The notes below the pieces were generated by a model. The model worked only from the letters and a program-made list of their open reading frames with translations, ran no database searches and was not told the origin of the DNA. DNA of 60,774 nucleotides. Source: an uncultured Candidatus Actinomarina sp. Its GTDB lineage: Bacteria; Actinomycetota; Acidimicrobiia; Actinomarinales; Actinomarinaceae. Both the position numbers and the translations under genes were made by a program. Positions within the stretch are counted from its first letter, which is position 1. Each line of letters starts with the position of its first letter. The stretch covers positions 1-60,774 of the forward strand of contig CABYIX010000006.1 in assembly GCA_902519215.1 (NCBI GenBank), written 5' to 3'. Shown here piece by piece: positions 47,067 through 55,804 of this stretch.

Positions 47067-48269
47067 CTATTTTTTAAGAATAAAATCACCATAAGCTGTT
47101 GTACCATGTTCGGAAGCATCCAAACCTGCTATTTCTTCTTCTGGTGTTACTCTTAAACCTAGTGCAGAATCTATAGTTTTTAATACTCCATACGATGTTG
47201 TAAAAGCCCAAGTGCCAATAGCTAATATGCCTATAATCTGTGGAACAAACAATGATGTTCCTCCATAAAGAAAGCCATCAGTTGTGTCAAAGAAAGCAAC
47301 TGCTAAAACACCCCAAGCACCGCAAATACCATGAACCGAAATTGCTCCAACAGCATCATCTAAACCTTTCTTCTCGATAAAACTTATAGAATAAACAACT
47401 AAGACTCCGGAAACTAAACCAATTAGTACGGCACCTAAATTATTTACATTTGCACACCCAGCTGTAATACCAACAAGACCTGCTAAAGCTCCATTTAAGG
47501 TCATACTTACATCAGGCTTACCAGAAATCATTGATGTATACATAGCTGTAATTGATGCTGCTGCTGCAGAAAGTGTTGTAGTAGCAGCAATTGCAGCAAG
47601 GTTTACATCGACTGCTGCAAGAGCAGATCCTACATTAAACCCATACCAACCAAACCACAAAATAAATACACCCAAAGCTCCTGCAACCATTGAACTTCCT
47701 GGAAGTGGTAGTGGTGAACCTTTATCATCATATTTTCCTATTCTTGGTCCGACAATCATAACACCAGCAAGTGCAGCAAAGCCACCAACCATGTGAACAA
47801 CTCCAGAGCCAGCGAAATCAATAAATCCTAAGTCACCAAGCCATCCCTGACCGCTCCATACCCAGTGAGTTACGATTGGGTAAATAACTCCACAAATAAA
47901 AGGTTGGAACAATAGATATGCGCTAAATTTTGTTCTTTCAGCAACTGCACCTGAAACAATTGTTGCTGTGGTTGCTGCAAAAACTACTTGAAAGAAATAT
48001 GTACTTGCTTGACCTTCAAGGAAGAAGTCTCCATAGGCTAAAAAGCCTCCAAGGGTAGAGCCTCCATATGCCAATGCAAATCCAAATGCCCAGTAAGTTA
48101 TTGCTCCAACTGAAAAATCCATAAAGTTTTTCATTACAATATTGACTGAGTTCTTTGATCTTGTAAACCCTGTCTCAACCAACATAAAACCAGGTTGCAT
48201 AAACATAACTAAGATACCAGCAATGAGTACCCATAAATTATCGACTGAACTTATTATCATTGATTCCAT
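47067..48269 (-). CDS. amtB: Ammonium transporter AmtB
   Basis: Trimeric ammonium channel. About 400 aa from the ATG at 48269, which has AAGGAG 5 nt upstream; the longer frame to 48398 is rejected. It has about 11 helices. Family features: FMQPGFMLVETGFTRSKNSV, AYGGSTLGG, VHMVGGFAALAGVMI (twin-His region), GAISVHGICGAWGVLAVA, and a short cytosolic C-terminal tail ending AYGDFILKK. No PII gene (glnK) lies next to it. The 153-bp spacer to metG contains a candidate nitrogen-regulator palindrome. Confidence 0.95.
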   Translation of the reverse strand: MESMIISSVDNLWVLIAGILVMFMQPGFMLVETGFTRSKNSVNIVMKNFMDFSVGAITYWAFGFALAYGGSTLGGFLAYGDFFLEGQASTYFFQVVFAATTATIVSGAVAERTKFSAYLLFQPFICGVIYPIVTHWVWSGQGWLGDLGFIDFAGSGVVHMVGGFAALAGVMIVGPRIGKYDDKGSPLPLPGSSMVAGALGVFILWFGWYGFNVGSALAAVDVNLAAIAATTTLSAAAASITAMYTSMISGKPDVSMTLNGALAGLVGITAGCANVNNLGAVLIGLVSGVLVVYSISFIEKKGLDDAVGAISVHGICGAWGVLAVAFFDTTDGFLYGGTSLFVPQIIGILAIGTWAFTTSYGVLKTIDSALGLRVTPEEEIAGLDASEHGTTAYGDFILKK

Positions 48270-48364
48270 TTTTCTCCTTCGCTTAAAAATTAAATTTAAT
48301 GGAGTTAAAAAGTAATTACAGCTTGTAAAAGTTAAATGATTATTGCTGAATTGTTTCCTATATG

Positions 48365-48378
48365 TTTCAAATTTGAAA
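48365..48378. promoter_or_regulatory. Perfect palindrome upstream of amtB
   Basis: TTTCAAATTTGAAA is a perfect 14-bp palindrome about 100 bp upstream of the amtB start and 45 bp upstream of metG. Read as gTTtC-n6-GAAAt it resembles the gTnAc-n6-GaAAc half-box of actinobacterial GlnR. The match is weak and AT-rich palindromes arise easily. Confidence 0.35.
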
Positions 48379-48410
48379 TCTTTTTTTAAATTTATCAAAA
48401 TTAATAAGAC

Positions 48411-48416
48411 TATCCT
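48411..48416 (+). promoter_or_regulatory. -10 element of metG (leaderless start)
   Basis: TATCCT lies exactly 6 bp before the metG ATG (48423), which puts transcription start at the start codon, as for leaderless actinobacterial mRNAs. There is no Shine-Dalgarno sequence. The hexamer also falls within the inverted repeat AATAAG ... CTTATT (48403-48420). Confidence 0.5.
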
Positions 48417-48422
48417 TATTGC

Positions 48423-50039
48423 ATGTCAAAAAATATATTGGTAGCTGTTGCTTGGCCTTATGCAAGTGGTTCAAGACATTTGGGTCATATAGGTGGGGCT
48501 TATCTTCCTGCGGATATATTTGCAAGATATCATCGAGTCATCGGAAATGATGTATTAATGGTTTCAGGAAGTGATGTTCATGGTACGCCTATTACTGTCC
48601 GCGCCGATGCTGAAGGTGTTAAGCCAATTGACATAGTGAATAAATATCATAAAGAATTTCTTGGCTATTGGGATAAATTAAGCATTTCTTGGGACAACTA
48701 CACAACAACTATGACAGATACACATATTGAAGTTGTTCATGACATATTTAATGAATTATTAGATAAAGGCTTTATTGATAAGCAAAAATCACTACAGGCA
48801 TATGATGCAAGTGAAAATAAATTTCTTCCTGATAGATATGTTGAAGGTACCTGTCCATATTGTTCTTATGCTGAAGCTAGAGGAGACCAGTGTGATAGTT
48901 GTAGCAAAACTCTTGACCCAGAAGAGTTAATCAATCCAGTAAGTAAGATCTCTGGAAACTCAGCAGAGTTTAAAGAAACAGAACATTTCTTTCTAAAACT
49001 AAGCATGGTGCAAAATGAACTTTCTAAATGGCTTGAAACAAAAAAAGGTTGGAGGCCTCATGTAATAAATTGGGCTAAATCTTTTGTGAGTGATGGATTG
49101 CAAGATAGAGCAATAACAAGAGATTTGGACTGGGGCATAAAAATTCCTGTTGATGACCTTGGCCCAGGAAAAAAAATCTATGTTTGGTTTGAAGCAGTCA
49201 TTGGTTACCTTTCAGCATCAAAAGAATGGGCACAGATTAATAACAAGCCTGATGAATGGGAAAATTGGTGGTTAAATCCAGATGCTGAAACATTTTATTT
49301 TATAGGTAAAGACAATGTTCCATTTCATGCTGTTATTTGGCCAAGTATTCTTTTAGGGTATGAGAATCTAAATCTTCCAACTAATGTGCCTGCTAATCAA
49401 TACATACTGGTTAAAGGTGAAAAAGCATCAGCAAGTAGAGGTGTCGGAAAAACTCTTGATGAATACCTAGATGAATGGAATCCAGATGCTTTAAGATACG
49501 CACTTGCATCTGCACTACCAGAACAATCAGATTCAGAAATAAGTGAATCAGAAATGATTAGAAGAAATAACGAAGAATTAGTCGCTGCTTGGGGTAATTT
49601 AGTACAAAGAGTCTTTTCACAAATTAAAAATAACTTTGATAAATTAAACGAAATGTCTGATCTAACAAATGAAGATGAAAGCTTGCTTAATGATTTTGAA
49701 AATGCATTTGAACTAATAGGGAACATGATAGAGAAAGTTGAACTTAAATCATCCCTACAAGAAGCTATGAAATATGTTTCAAAAGTAAACAGTTATTTAA
49801 ACGAAACAGAACCATGGAAAGTAATAAAAGAAGATGAAAAAAGAGCATCAAGAATACTTTATACATCACTTACAGCAATAGATGCATGTGCGAATCTTCT
49901 ATATCCCTATATGCCAACAACAAGCGAATTAGTCAGGGATGCAATTCCTAAAGAGACTGAAAAGTTATGGGGTGTAAATAAAATTAAAACAGGAGTCAAA
50001 TTAAATGAAATCGGACTCCTGTTTAAAAAGTTTGACTAA
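48423..50039 (+). CDS. metG: Methionyl-tRNA synthetase
   Basis: Class I synthetase of 538 aa. HIGH motif as RHLGHIGGAYLPADI at residues 19-33; zinc-binding CPYCSYAEARGDQCDSC; helical anticodon domain with EPWKVIKEDEKRA. The KMSKS loop reads KASASRG (VKGEKASASRGVGKTLDEYL), so the second and third lysine/serine positions are altered. The C-terminal dimerisation (tRNA-binding) domain found in some homologues is absent. Promoter and ATG are arranged for a leaderless mRNA. The 3' end overlaps the convergent sodN stop by 4 bp. Confidence 0.95.
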   Translation: MSKNILVAVAWPYASGSRHLGHIGGAYLPADIFARYHRVIGNDVLMVSGSDVHGTPITVRADAEGVKPIDIVNKYHKEFLGYWDKLSISWDNYTTTMTDTHIEVVHDIFNELLDKGFIDKQKSLQAYDASENKFLPDRYVEGTCPYCSYAEARGDQCDSCSKTLDPEELINPVSKISGNSAEFKETEHFFLKLSMVQNELSKWLETKKGWRPHVINWAKSFVSDGLQDRAITRDLDWGIKIPVDDLGPGKKIYVWFEAVIGYLSASKEWAQINNKPDEWENWWLNPDAETFYFIGKDNVPFHAVIWPSILLGYENLNLPTNVPANQYILVKGEKASASRGVGKTLDEYLDEWNPDALRYALASALPEQSDSEISESEMIRRNNEELVAAWGNLVQRVFSQIKNNFDKLNEMSDLTNEDESLLNDFENAFELIGNMIEKVELKSSLQEAMKYVSKVNSYLNETEPWKVIKEDEKRASRILYTSLTAIDACANLLYPYMPTTSELVRDAIPKETEKLWGVNKIKTGVKLNEIGLLFKKFD

Positions 50040-50422
50040 GACTTAGAATCTTTAAAAATCTCATCAATATCATCGATGAGTTTTATTAATTCCTCTCCTA
50101 CTGCAGGATCTTCTGTCTTCTTAGCTTCTCCAGCTTTTTTAGTTGCCATCCAAAATAAATCATGCAGGTTTGGATATTTTTCTAAATGCTCTGGCTTAAA
50201 GTAGTCAGTCCACAATACCCACAAGTGGTGTTTTACTTCTTCTGCTCTCTCTTCTTTAATCGTTACACACCTTTGTTTAAAGCTTGTGTCATCTGAGTCT
50301 TGATATTTTTTAGCAGCATTAAGTACAGACTCTGCTTCGATTCTTGCTTGTGCAGGATCGTAAACTCCACAAGGAAGATCACAATGTGCATAAGCAAATT
50401 TAGTAGGTTTAAATAATTTCAT
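50036..50422 (-). CDS. sodN: Nickel superoxide dismutase (proenzyme)
   Basis: Dismutates superoxide with a nickel centre. From the ATG at 50422 (GGAG 6 nt upstream) the protein is 128 aa: a 12-residue leader, MKLFKPTKFAYA, then the mature N-terminus HCDLPCGVYDP with His1, Cys2 and Cys6 as ligands. The mature length (116) fits the family (117). The longer frame from 50476 is rejected. Removal of the leader is needed to expose His1; the divergent sodX gene, 41 bp away, encodes the likely peptidase. Confidence 0.96.
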   Translation of the reverse strand: MKLFKPTKFAYAHCDLPCGVYDPAQARIEAESVLNAAKKYQDSDDTSFKQRCVTIKEERAEEVKHHLWVLWTDYFKPEHLEKYPNLHDLFWMATKKAGEAKKTEDPAVGEELIKLIDDIDEIFKDSKS

Positions 50423-50463
50423 AAAACTCCTTTTTTTATATATTATAATTTGAAGTAGAGGAT

Positions 50464-50964
50464 ATGTTAAAACCACTGAAAAGAATAATAAATTTTAGAA
50501 CAGCCATTCTGGTGTTTCTTTATATTGTTTTAAAAAACGACAATCAGGCTTTTACCACTTATGAGATAAAGGAAGAAAGCATGTCCCCTGAGCTACTCCC
50601 AGAAGATTATATTTTTGCACTTAAAGTCAAAAATGAAATTAAAAGAGGTGACATTGTTGTTTTTAAAAATGAAGAAAAAGGAATTGATGTTGTAAAAAGA
50701 GTTGTTGGACTACCTGGGGAAACAATATCCTCTTCTGACGGAAGTGTACTAATAAATAATGAACCCATATCAGATTCATGGGCTAGAACCATTACTGATG
50801 ATTTTATAAAATACGAAATAGAAGAGAATGAATTATTTGTCCTTGGAGATAACAGAAAGTTATCAACTAGTGATTCACGAACATTAGGTGCTATTGACAT
50901 GGACAAATGTTTAAAAGTTAAATACAGGTACTGGCCTTATCAGAGAATTAAATCTTATGAATAA
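50464..50964 (+). CDS. sodX: SodX, signal-peptidase-like protease for Ni-SOD maturation
   Basis: 166-aa S26-type membrane protease. One N-terminal membrane segment (RTAILVFLYIVL), then the catalytic Ser in EESMSPELLPEDYI (about 40) and Lys in VVKRVVGLPGE (about 76), with the family motif LGDNRKLSTSDSR near residue 126. Short S26 proteases next to sodN are known as SodX and remove the Ni-SOD leader. It may be cotranscribed toward korA, though a promoter-like element lies in between. The start (ATG 50464) is close to AGAGGA. Confidence 0.9.
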   Translation: MLKPLKRIINFRTAILVFLYIVLKNDNQAFTTYEIKEESMSPELLPEDYIFALKVKNEIKRGDIVVFKNEEKGIDVVKRVVGLPGETISSSDGSVLINNEPISDSWARTITDDFIKYEIEENELFVLGDNRKLSTSDSRTLGAIDMDKCLKVKYRYWPYQRIKSYE

Positions 50965-50990
50965 TTTTCTAGGAACTCAACAAAATAAAA

Positions 50991-51017
50991 TTGCATTGTC
51001 CCCGCAAAGATTACAAT
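50991..51017 (+). promoter_or_regulatory. Candidate promoter of korAB
   Basis: -35-like TTGCAT (50991-50996) and -10-like TACAAT (51012-51017) are separated by 15 bp, slightly short, in the 72-bp spacer between sodX and korA. A weak ribosome-binding site (TAGGGA, 51025-51030) precedes the korA ATG by 6 bp. Confidence 0.4.
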
Positions 51018-51036
51018 AAATTTATAGGGAATATTT

Positions 51037-52887
51037 ATGGAAATTGAAAATAAAACTGTTGAGACTATACCAGCAATAACAATTAGATTTGCTGGTGACT
51101 CTGGAGATGGTATGCAGTTAGTAGGTACTAGATTTACCGATACTTCTGCTTTATTTGGAAACGACCTAGCAACTTTACCCGCATTCCCTGCTGAAATTAG
51201 AGCACCTCAAGGAACGATTGCGGGTGTTTCCTCTTTTCAAGTTCAAATAGCAGACTTTGATATCTTGACTCCCGGTGATAATCCTGATGTATTAGTTGCT
51301 ATGAACCCTGCTGCTTTAAAAGCTCACCTACACGACTTAGCTCCAAACGGAATGCTTATTTTGAATGAAGATGCATTTGAAGAGAAAAATATCACTAAAG
51401 CAGGATATAAAGTAGACCCAAGGGAATCTGGTGAACTAGATGGATATAGAGTATTTCAAGTCCCAATGGAAAAACTAACCAAGGAAGCTTTAGAGGAGTT
51501 TGATTTACCTGGTAGAGCAGTTTTAAGATCAAAAAACATGATTGCTCTTGGCTTGATATCATGGACATTTAACAGACCTCTAGAAGATACGGAAAATTGG
51601 ATAAATGATAAATTTAGTAAACTTCCAGATATCGCAAAAGCAAACATCAAAGCTTTAAAAACTGGTTACAACTTTGGCATAACTGTTGAAGCATTTCACC
51701 ATACATATGTTGTTGAGAAAGCATCGCTCCCACCAGGTGAATATACAAACATCAATGGAAATATTGGTTTGAGCTGGGGATTAATTGCTGCTGCTAAGAA
51801 AGCGGATCTAGATTTATTTTATGGTAGTTATCCCATTACACCAGCATCAGATATCTTGCATGAACTCTCAAAACATAAAAACTTTAATGTCATTACTTTT
51901 CAAGCAGAAGATGAAATCGCAGCTGCAGCTGCCTCTGTTGGTGCTTCATTTACAGGAAAGCTTGCCGTTACTGGTACGAGTGGTCCAGGATTAGCACTCA
52001 AAAGTGAAACCATCTCTTTAGCATTATCAGCAGAACTGCCATTGGTCATTGTAAATGTACAAAGAGGCGGGCCTTCTACCGGACTTCCTACTAAACCTGA
52101 ACAATCAGACCTTATGTTTGCTTTGTATGGAAGACATGGGGAATCTCCTTTGCCTGTTGTAGCTGCAAAGTCTCCTTCTCATGCTTTTTATGCTGCTTAT
52201 GAAGCTTCTAGATTAGCGTTAAAGTACATGACGCCGGTAATTTTATTATCTGATAACTATGTAGCAACTGGTTCTGAGCCATGGAACCTTCCAGATATTG
52301 AAGAACTAAATAAGTTAGATACAAATATTATTACAAAACTCAATACAGAGGATGGGTTTTTACCATTCTTAAGAAATATTGATACGTTTGCTAGACCATG
52401 GGCACTACCAGGAACTCCCGGTCTTGAATACAGAGTTGGTGGCCTTGAGAAAGAAGAGGGAACAGGAAATGTTTCTTATGACGCTGCAAACCATCAATAC
52501 ATGACAGATATGAGAGCATGGAAAATCTCTAACATAGCAAATGATATTGATAAGTTAGAAATTCATGGCGATGAATCTGCTGATACATTAGTGCTTGGTT
52601 GGGGCTCAACTTATGGAGGAATTACACAGGCAGTCAATAGGCTGAATGAAAAGGGTGTCAAGGTTGCAAGTGCGCATTTTGTTCACCTTAATCCTTTCCC
52701 AGATAACACACTTGAAGTCATATCAAAATTTAAGCAGGTCATCATTCCTGAATTAAATACTGGTCAACTGCTTAAATTAGTAAGAGAGGCTTTTTTAGTT
52801 GATGCACGAGGAATTAATAAAGTTTCTGGTGAGACTTTTACAGCTCAGGAGCTTACTGATAAAATTGAGGAAATTATAAATGAGTAA
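51037..52887 (+). CDS. korA: 2-oxoacid:ferredoxin oxidoreductase, fused gamma/alpha subunit (KorA)
   Basis: Oxidises 2-oxoglutarate (or another 2-oxoacid) with ferredoxin as acceptor, replacing 2-oxoglutarate dehydrogenase. 616 aa: the N-terminal gamma domain (residues 12-190, ITIRFAGDSGDGMQLVGTRF) is fused to the alpha domain that starts at about 240 (GNIGLSWGLIAAAKKADLDL), with FYGSYPITPASDILHELSK and QRGGPSTGLPTKPEQSDL. This arrangement is the actinobacterial KorA form. korB overlaps its end by 8 bases. Upstream are the superoxide dismutase genes. Confidence 0.94.
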   Translation: MEIENKTVETIPAITIRFAGDSGDGMQLVGTRFTDTSALFGNDLATLPAFPAEIRAPQGTIAGVSSFQVQIADFDILTPGDNPDVLVAMNPAALKAHLHDLAPNGMLILNEDAFEEKNITKAGYKVDPRESGELDGYRVFQVPMEKLTKEALEEFDLPGRAVLRSKNMIALGLISWTFNRPLEDTENWINDKFSKLPDIAKANIKALKTGYNFGITVEAFHHTYVVEKASLPPGEYTNINGNIGLSWGLIAAAKKADLDLFYGSYPITPASDILHELSKHKNFNVITFQAEDEIAAAAASVGASFTGKLAVTGTSGPGLALKSETISLALSAELPLVIVNVQRGGPSTGLPTKPEQSDLMFALYGRHGESPLPVVAAKSPSHAFYAAYEASRLALKYMTPVILLSDNYVATGSEPWNLPDIEELNKLDTNIITKLNTEDGFLPFLRNIDTFARPWALPGTPGLEYRVGGLEKEEGTGNVSYDAANHQYMTDMRAWKISNIANDIDKLEIHGDESADTLVLGWGSTYGGITQAVNRLNEKGVKVASAHFVHLNPFPDNTLEVISKFKQVIIPELNTGQLLKLVREAFLVDARGINKVSGETFTAQELTDKIEEIINE

Positions 52888-53896
52888 AGTACCAGTTACC
52901 TACAAAAGAACGGACATGCAAAGTGACCAAGAGGTCAAGTGGTGTCCTGGTTGTGGTGACTACACTATCCTTGCGTCAGTTCAGAACTTCATGGCTGAGA
53001 TGGGTATTTCAAAAGAAAAAATAGTTTTTGTTTCAGGAATTGGTTGCGCAGCAAGGTTCCCATATTACATGAATACATACGGTGTTCACTCAATTCATGG
53101 TAGAGCACCTGCAGTTGCTACTGGTGTATCAGTATCAAATCCAGATTTATCTGTTTGGGTAGTCTCTGGTGATGGTGACTCCCTATCTATTGGAGGAAAC
53201 CACTTAATTCATGCACTTCGTAAAAATGTAAACATTAAAATTCTTATGTTCAATAATCAGATTTATGGACTCACCAAAGGTCAGTACTCTCCTACTAGCG
53301 AGGAAGGTAAGAAGACCAAGTCATCACCATTTGGGTCAGTAGAAATGCCACTTAATCCAATGAGTCTTGCATTAGGTGCAGAAGCATCTTTTGTTGCAAG
53401 GACCATTGATATGGATAGAGATCTTACTGCAGGGATTTTAGAAGAAGCAAAAAACCATAAAGGTTCTGCTTTTGTAGAGATTTATCAAAACTGTAATGTC
53501 TTCAATGATAAAGCCTTTGAGCAGTTGACCAATAAAGAGACCAAAGTAGCAAATAGAATTAATTTAGTACATGGTGAGAAAACGGTTTTTGGAGAAGATG
53601 GTCACAAAGCAGTAGTCATTAGAAATGGTATTGCACAAATTGTAGATACAAAAGATGTCGATGAGTCTGAAATCTATGTTCATAACATTCATGAAGAGAA
53701 CCCATCAATAGCTTTCTCTTTGTCTAGACTTTCTCATGGTCCATATGGTCCAACTCCTCTAGGTGTGTTTAGAAAAGTCCAGAGAGATACCTACACTGAA
53801 GAAGTTCATGGTCAAATTGATATGGCTAAAGAACAAAAAGGTGAAGGTGAGCTAGATAAGCTTATTCGTTCTTTGGGTACTTGGGACGTAAGTTAA
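52880..53896 (+). CDS. korB: 2-oxoacid:ferredoxin oxidoreductase, TPP-binding beta subunit (KorB)
   Basis: TPP- and Fe-S-binding subunit, 338 aa. Motifs: VKWCPGCGDYTIL (Cys pair of the 4Fe-4S site, residues 22-25), GIGCAARFPYYMNTYGVHSI, and the TPP/Mg2+ site VVSGDGDSLSIGGNHLIHAL with NNQIYGLTKGQYSPTS. There is no separate ferredoxin-like delta subunit, consistent with the two-subunit type of aerobic actinobacteria. Its 2-oxoglutarate specificity is inferred from the family. Confidence 0.94.
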   Translation: MSKVPVTYKRTDMQSDQEVKWCPGCGDYTILASVQNFMAEMGISKEKIVFVSGIGCAARFPYYMNTYGVHSIHGRAPAVATGVSVSNPDLSVWVVSGDGDSLSIGGNHLIHALRKNVNIKILMFNNQIYGLTKGQYSPTSEEGKKTKSSPFGSVEMPLNPMSLALGAEASFVARTIDMDRDLTAGILEEAKNHKGSAFVEIYQNCNVFNDKAFEQLTNKETKVANRINLVHGEKTVFGEDGHKAVVIRNGIAQIVDTKDVDESEIYVHNIHEENPSIAFSLSRLSHGPYGPTPLGVFRKVQRDTYTEEVHGQIDMAKEQKGEGELDKLIRSLGTWDVS

Positions 53897-53902
53897 AAAG
53901 TT

Positions 53903-54535
53903 TTATTCGTCTAAATAATCTATTTGATCAGTTGGCATTATCAATGCAGTTGCAGCATTGACTATATGAGAAACAATTCTTTTTAGATATCTAAAAAATA
54001 ATGTTGTAGCGACTGGATATTGAACTTTTTCTTTATCTTCCAATAAACTAGTAATTTTCACATCAATATCACTTGATATAGAAGAACCAAGTGTTATCAA
54101 ATCTTGAACTTTTGACTCATCATCCAGTGCAAGGCATGACTGAAGGTAAACAATTAATTTTCCAATATCATTTCTCAGCTCAATATATGAGTCAAGATCA
54201 TCGCCTTTCGCAAAAGTGTTTCCCGTTTCAGCAATTTCAAAAAGGTTCTTACAGTAATCCCCTATTCTCTCAATATCTTTTGACATGGTCATGTATGAGA
54301 GAAGTAATGGGATATCTAGATTTCTAGAGTTAACTGCAGAATGAACTATCATTTCTCTTCTAACTTCTCTATGAAGCTCATTAATGGACTTATCAGTATT
54401 GTACAAATCATCTCTAACTGTATCTAGATTTGTATCACCCAATAAACAGTTCATCGCTAAATCATATGTATGCATGCTATTGGTAAGCATTTCGCTTAGT
54501 TTTGCATCTATATTGTCTAATGATTCTTTACTCAT
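53903..54535 (-). CDS. PhoU-domain protein
   Basis: 210-aa helical protein with two PhoU repeats: residues 12-100 (LTNSMHTYDLAMNCLLGD, ending near YMTMSKDIERIGDYCKNL, the E/D-rich metal motif) and residues 115-205 (second repeat ending RYLKRIVSHIVNAATAL). PhoU proteins control phosphate uptake; here it follows nptA on the same strand (8-bp gap), suggesting control of that transporter rather than of a Pst system. AAGGAG lies 5 nt before the ATG. Confidence 0.87.
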   Translation of the reverse strand: MSKESLDNIDAKLSEMLTNSMHTYDLAMNCLLGDTNLDTVRDDLYNTDKSINELHREVRREMIVHSAVNSRNLDIPLLLSYMTMSKDIERIGDYCKNLFEIAETGNTFAKGDDLDSYIELRNDIGKLIVYLQSCLALDDESKVQDLITLGSSISSDIDVKITSLLEDKEKVQYPVATTLFFRYLKRIVSHIVNAATALIMPTDQIDYLDE

Positions 54536-54543
54536 TTTTCTCC

Positions 54544-55680
54544 TTAATTAAATAGTACTACGCCCAGTAGTGGAAGTAATAAAAATGTAACCAATACATA
54601 AAGTATTGCGATATACCTTCTTTTAGCGGTTATAACACTAAGTCCTTTTGCTAAATTAACTGGGAAATTCCTTACTGCTTTTACTGGATAAACCATAATG
54701 ACACCAATTAAGTTAAAAAATACATGGTGTAGTGCAATGGTTAATCCTGCTGGATCATCAACAGCAAAGCTAGCTAAAACAGCTGTAATTGTTGTGCCAA
54801 TATTTGCACCAAGGGTTATTGGAAAAGCATTTTCAATAGATAGAATTCCTGAACCAACAATTGGTACAAGGATTGATGTGGTGATACTTGAACTTTGTAC
54901 TGAGAAGGTAATTAAGATTCCAATTAATATTGCAAAAAGTCCCCCACCCCTTGCAAGAGCTTTGTCTAATCCAAATTCAATTTGATTGAGCATGAGAGAT
55001 TTCATATTAGATACAACATTTCTTAGGCTCAAGAAAATAAATGCTATTGCAATAATAATTAAAAGAACTGCGTAGACCCTATAAGAATTTTCACTTAGAT
55101 TGCCTATAAATGGAATAGAAGATAGTCCATCTAGGATATTATTTGAACCCCACTTAATTCCTGCCTTGATCGGGCTATTAGGTTTAGTTGCCGTGAAGCC
55201 TGTGGCAAGAACGAAATCTGTTCCATCTTCAGCCATCCTTGTTATAAATCCTGTATATAAATCAAGGGGGAAAAGTATTATCACTACTAATAAATTAAAA
55301 AAGTCATGCATTGTTGAGGCTGCAAAAGCTCTTTTAAATTCCTGTTCTCTTCTTACGTGACCAAAAGAAACTAAAGTATTAGTTACTGTTGTGCCAATAT
55401 TTGCTCCCATAACCATCGGTATTGCATATTCCAAGCTGAGGACTCCACTTCCAACTAAACCAACAATTGTTGCAGTAGTAACGGAGGAAGATTGCACTAA
55501 AACAGTACATAAAATTCCAACCAGTAAACCAGCAAAAGGATTCGATACTGACTCAAAAAGTGCATCTGTGTATTCTGCACCTAAAGTTTTGATTCCTTTT
55601 TCAAGAAGTTTGATTGATACAAGGAAGAAGTAGAGGAAAAATATTGCAAAGCTTAAATTTTTAAAAGATTTTAAATTCAT
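54544..55680 (-). CDS. nptA: Na+/phosphate cotransporter (NptA family)
   Basis: 378-aa sodium-dependent phosphate transporter. Two inverted repeats each contain a QSSS motif: VLVQSSSVTTATIVGLVGSG (about 60) and FSVQSSSITTSILVPIVGSG (about 270), the latter followed by GANIGTTITAVLASF. About 8-10 membrane helices. A -10-like TATAAT (55692-55697) lies 11 bp before the start. The neighbouring PhoU-like gene and an AT-rich spacer suggest phosphate-linked control. Confidence 0.88.
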   Translation of the reverse strand: MNLKSFKNLSFAIFFLYFFLVSIKLLEKGIKTLGAEYTDALFESVSNPFAGLLVGILCTVLVQSSSVTTATIVGLVGSGVLSLEYAIPMVMGANIGTTVTNTLVSFGHVRREQEFKRAFAASTMHDFFNLLVVIILFPLDLYTGFITRMAEDGTDFVLATGFTATKPNSPIKAGIKWGSNNILDGLSSIPFIGNLSENSYRVYAVLLIIIAIAFIFLSLRNVVSNMKSLMLNQIEFGLDKALARGGGLFAILIGILITFSVQSSSITTSILVPIVGSGILSIENAFPITLGANIGTTITAVLASFAVDDPAGLTIALHHVFFNLIGVIMVYPVKAVRNFPVNLAKGLSVITAKRRYIAILYVLVTFLLLPLLGVVLFN

Positions 55681-55804
55681 ATTCCGTACAAATTATATAT
55701 GAGTTTAAATTAAATTAAATTGCCTTTCTAATTTTTTTACTTAATTAAAAATATAAAATTAGTAAGTAAAAATGAAGTAAACCAAAGTTAAAAGTGATTC
55801 AAAC
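55681..55804 (-). promoter_or_regulatory. AT-rich spacer upstream of nptA
   Basis: This 124-bp region is very AT-rich. A 10-bp inverted repeat (TTTTTACTTA at 55734-55743, TAAGTAAAAA at 55763-55772) surrounds a 19-bp centre. On the minus strand, two copies of a TTTACT-type heptamer start 11 bp apart (55765-55771 and 55776-55782, as AGTAAAA/AGTAAAC on the plus strand), a spacing like actinobacterial PHO boxes. It lies about 70 bp from the -10, farther than usual. Nothing else was recognised. Confidence 0.3.

Noticed and set aside
48270-48398. N-terminally longer AmtB starting at 48398
   Set aside because: The additional 43 residues are Lys/Arg/Asn-rich, lack homology and cross the palindrome; the ATG at 48269 has an AAGGAG site 5 nt upstream.
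50423-50476. Longer Ni-SOD leader starting at 50476
   Set aside because: It would overlap sodX and give an unusually long hydrophobic leader, whereas the ATG at 50422 has a ribosome-binding site and a normal 12-residue leader.
55765-55782. Definite PHO box upstream of nptA
   Set aside because: The 11-bp spaced heptamers are AT-rich, about 70 bp from the -10 and overlap an inverted repeat; kept only as a weak regulatory note.
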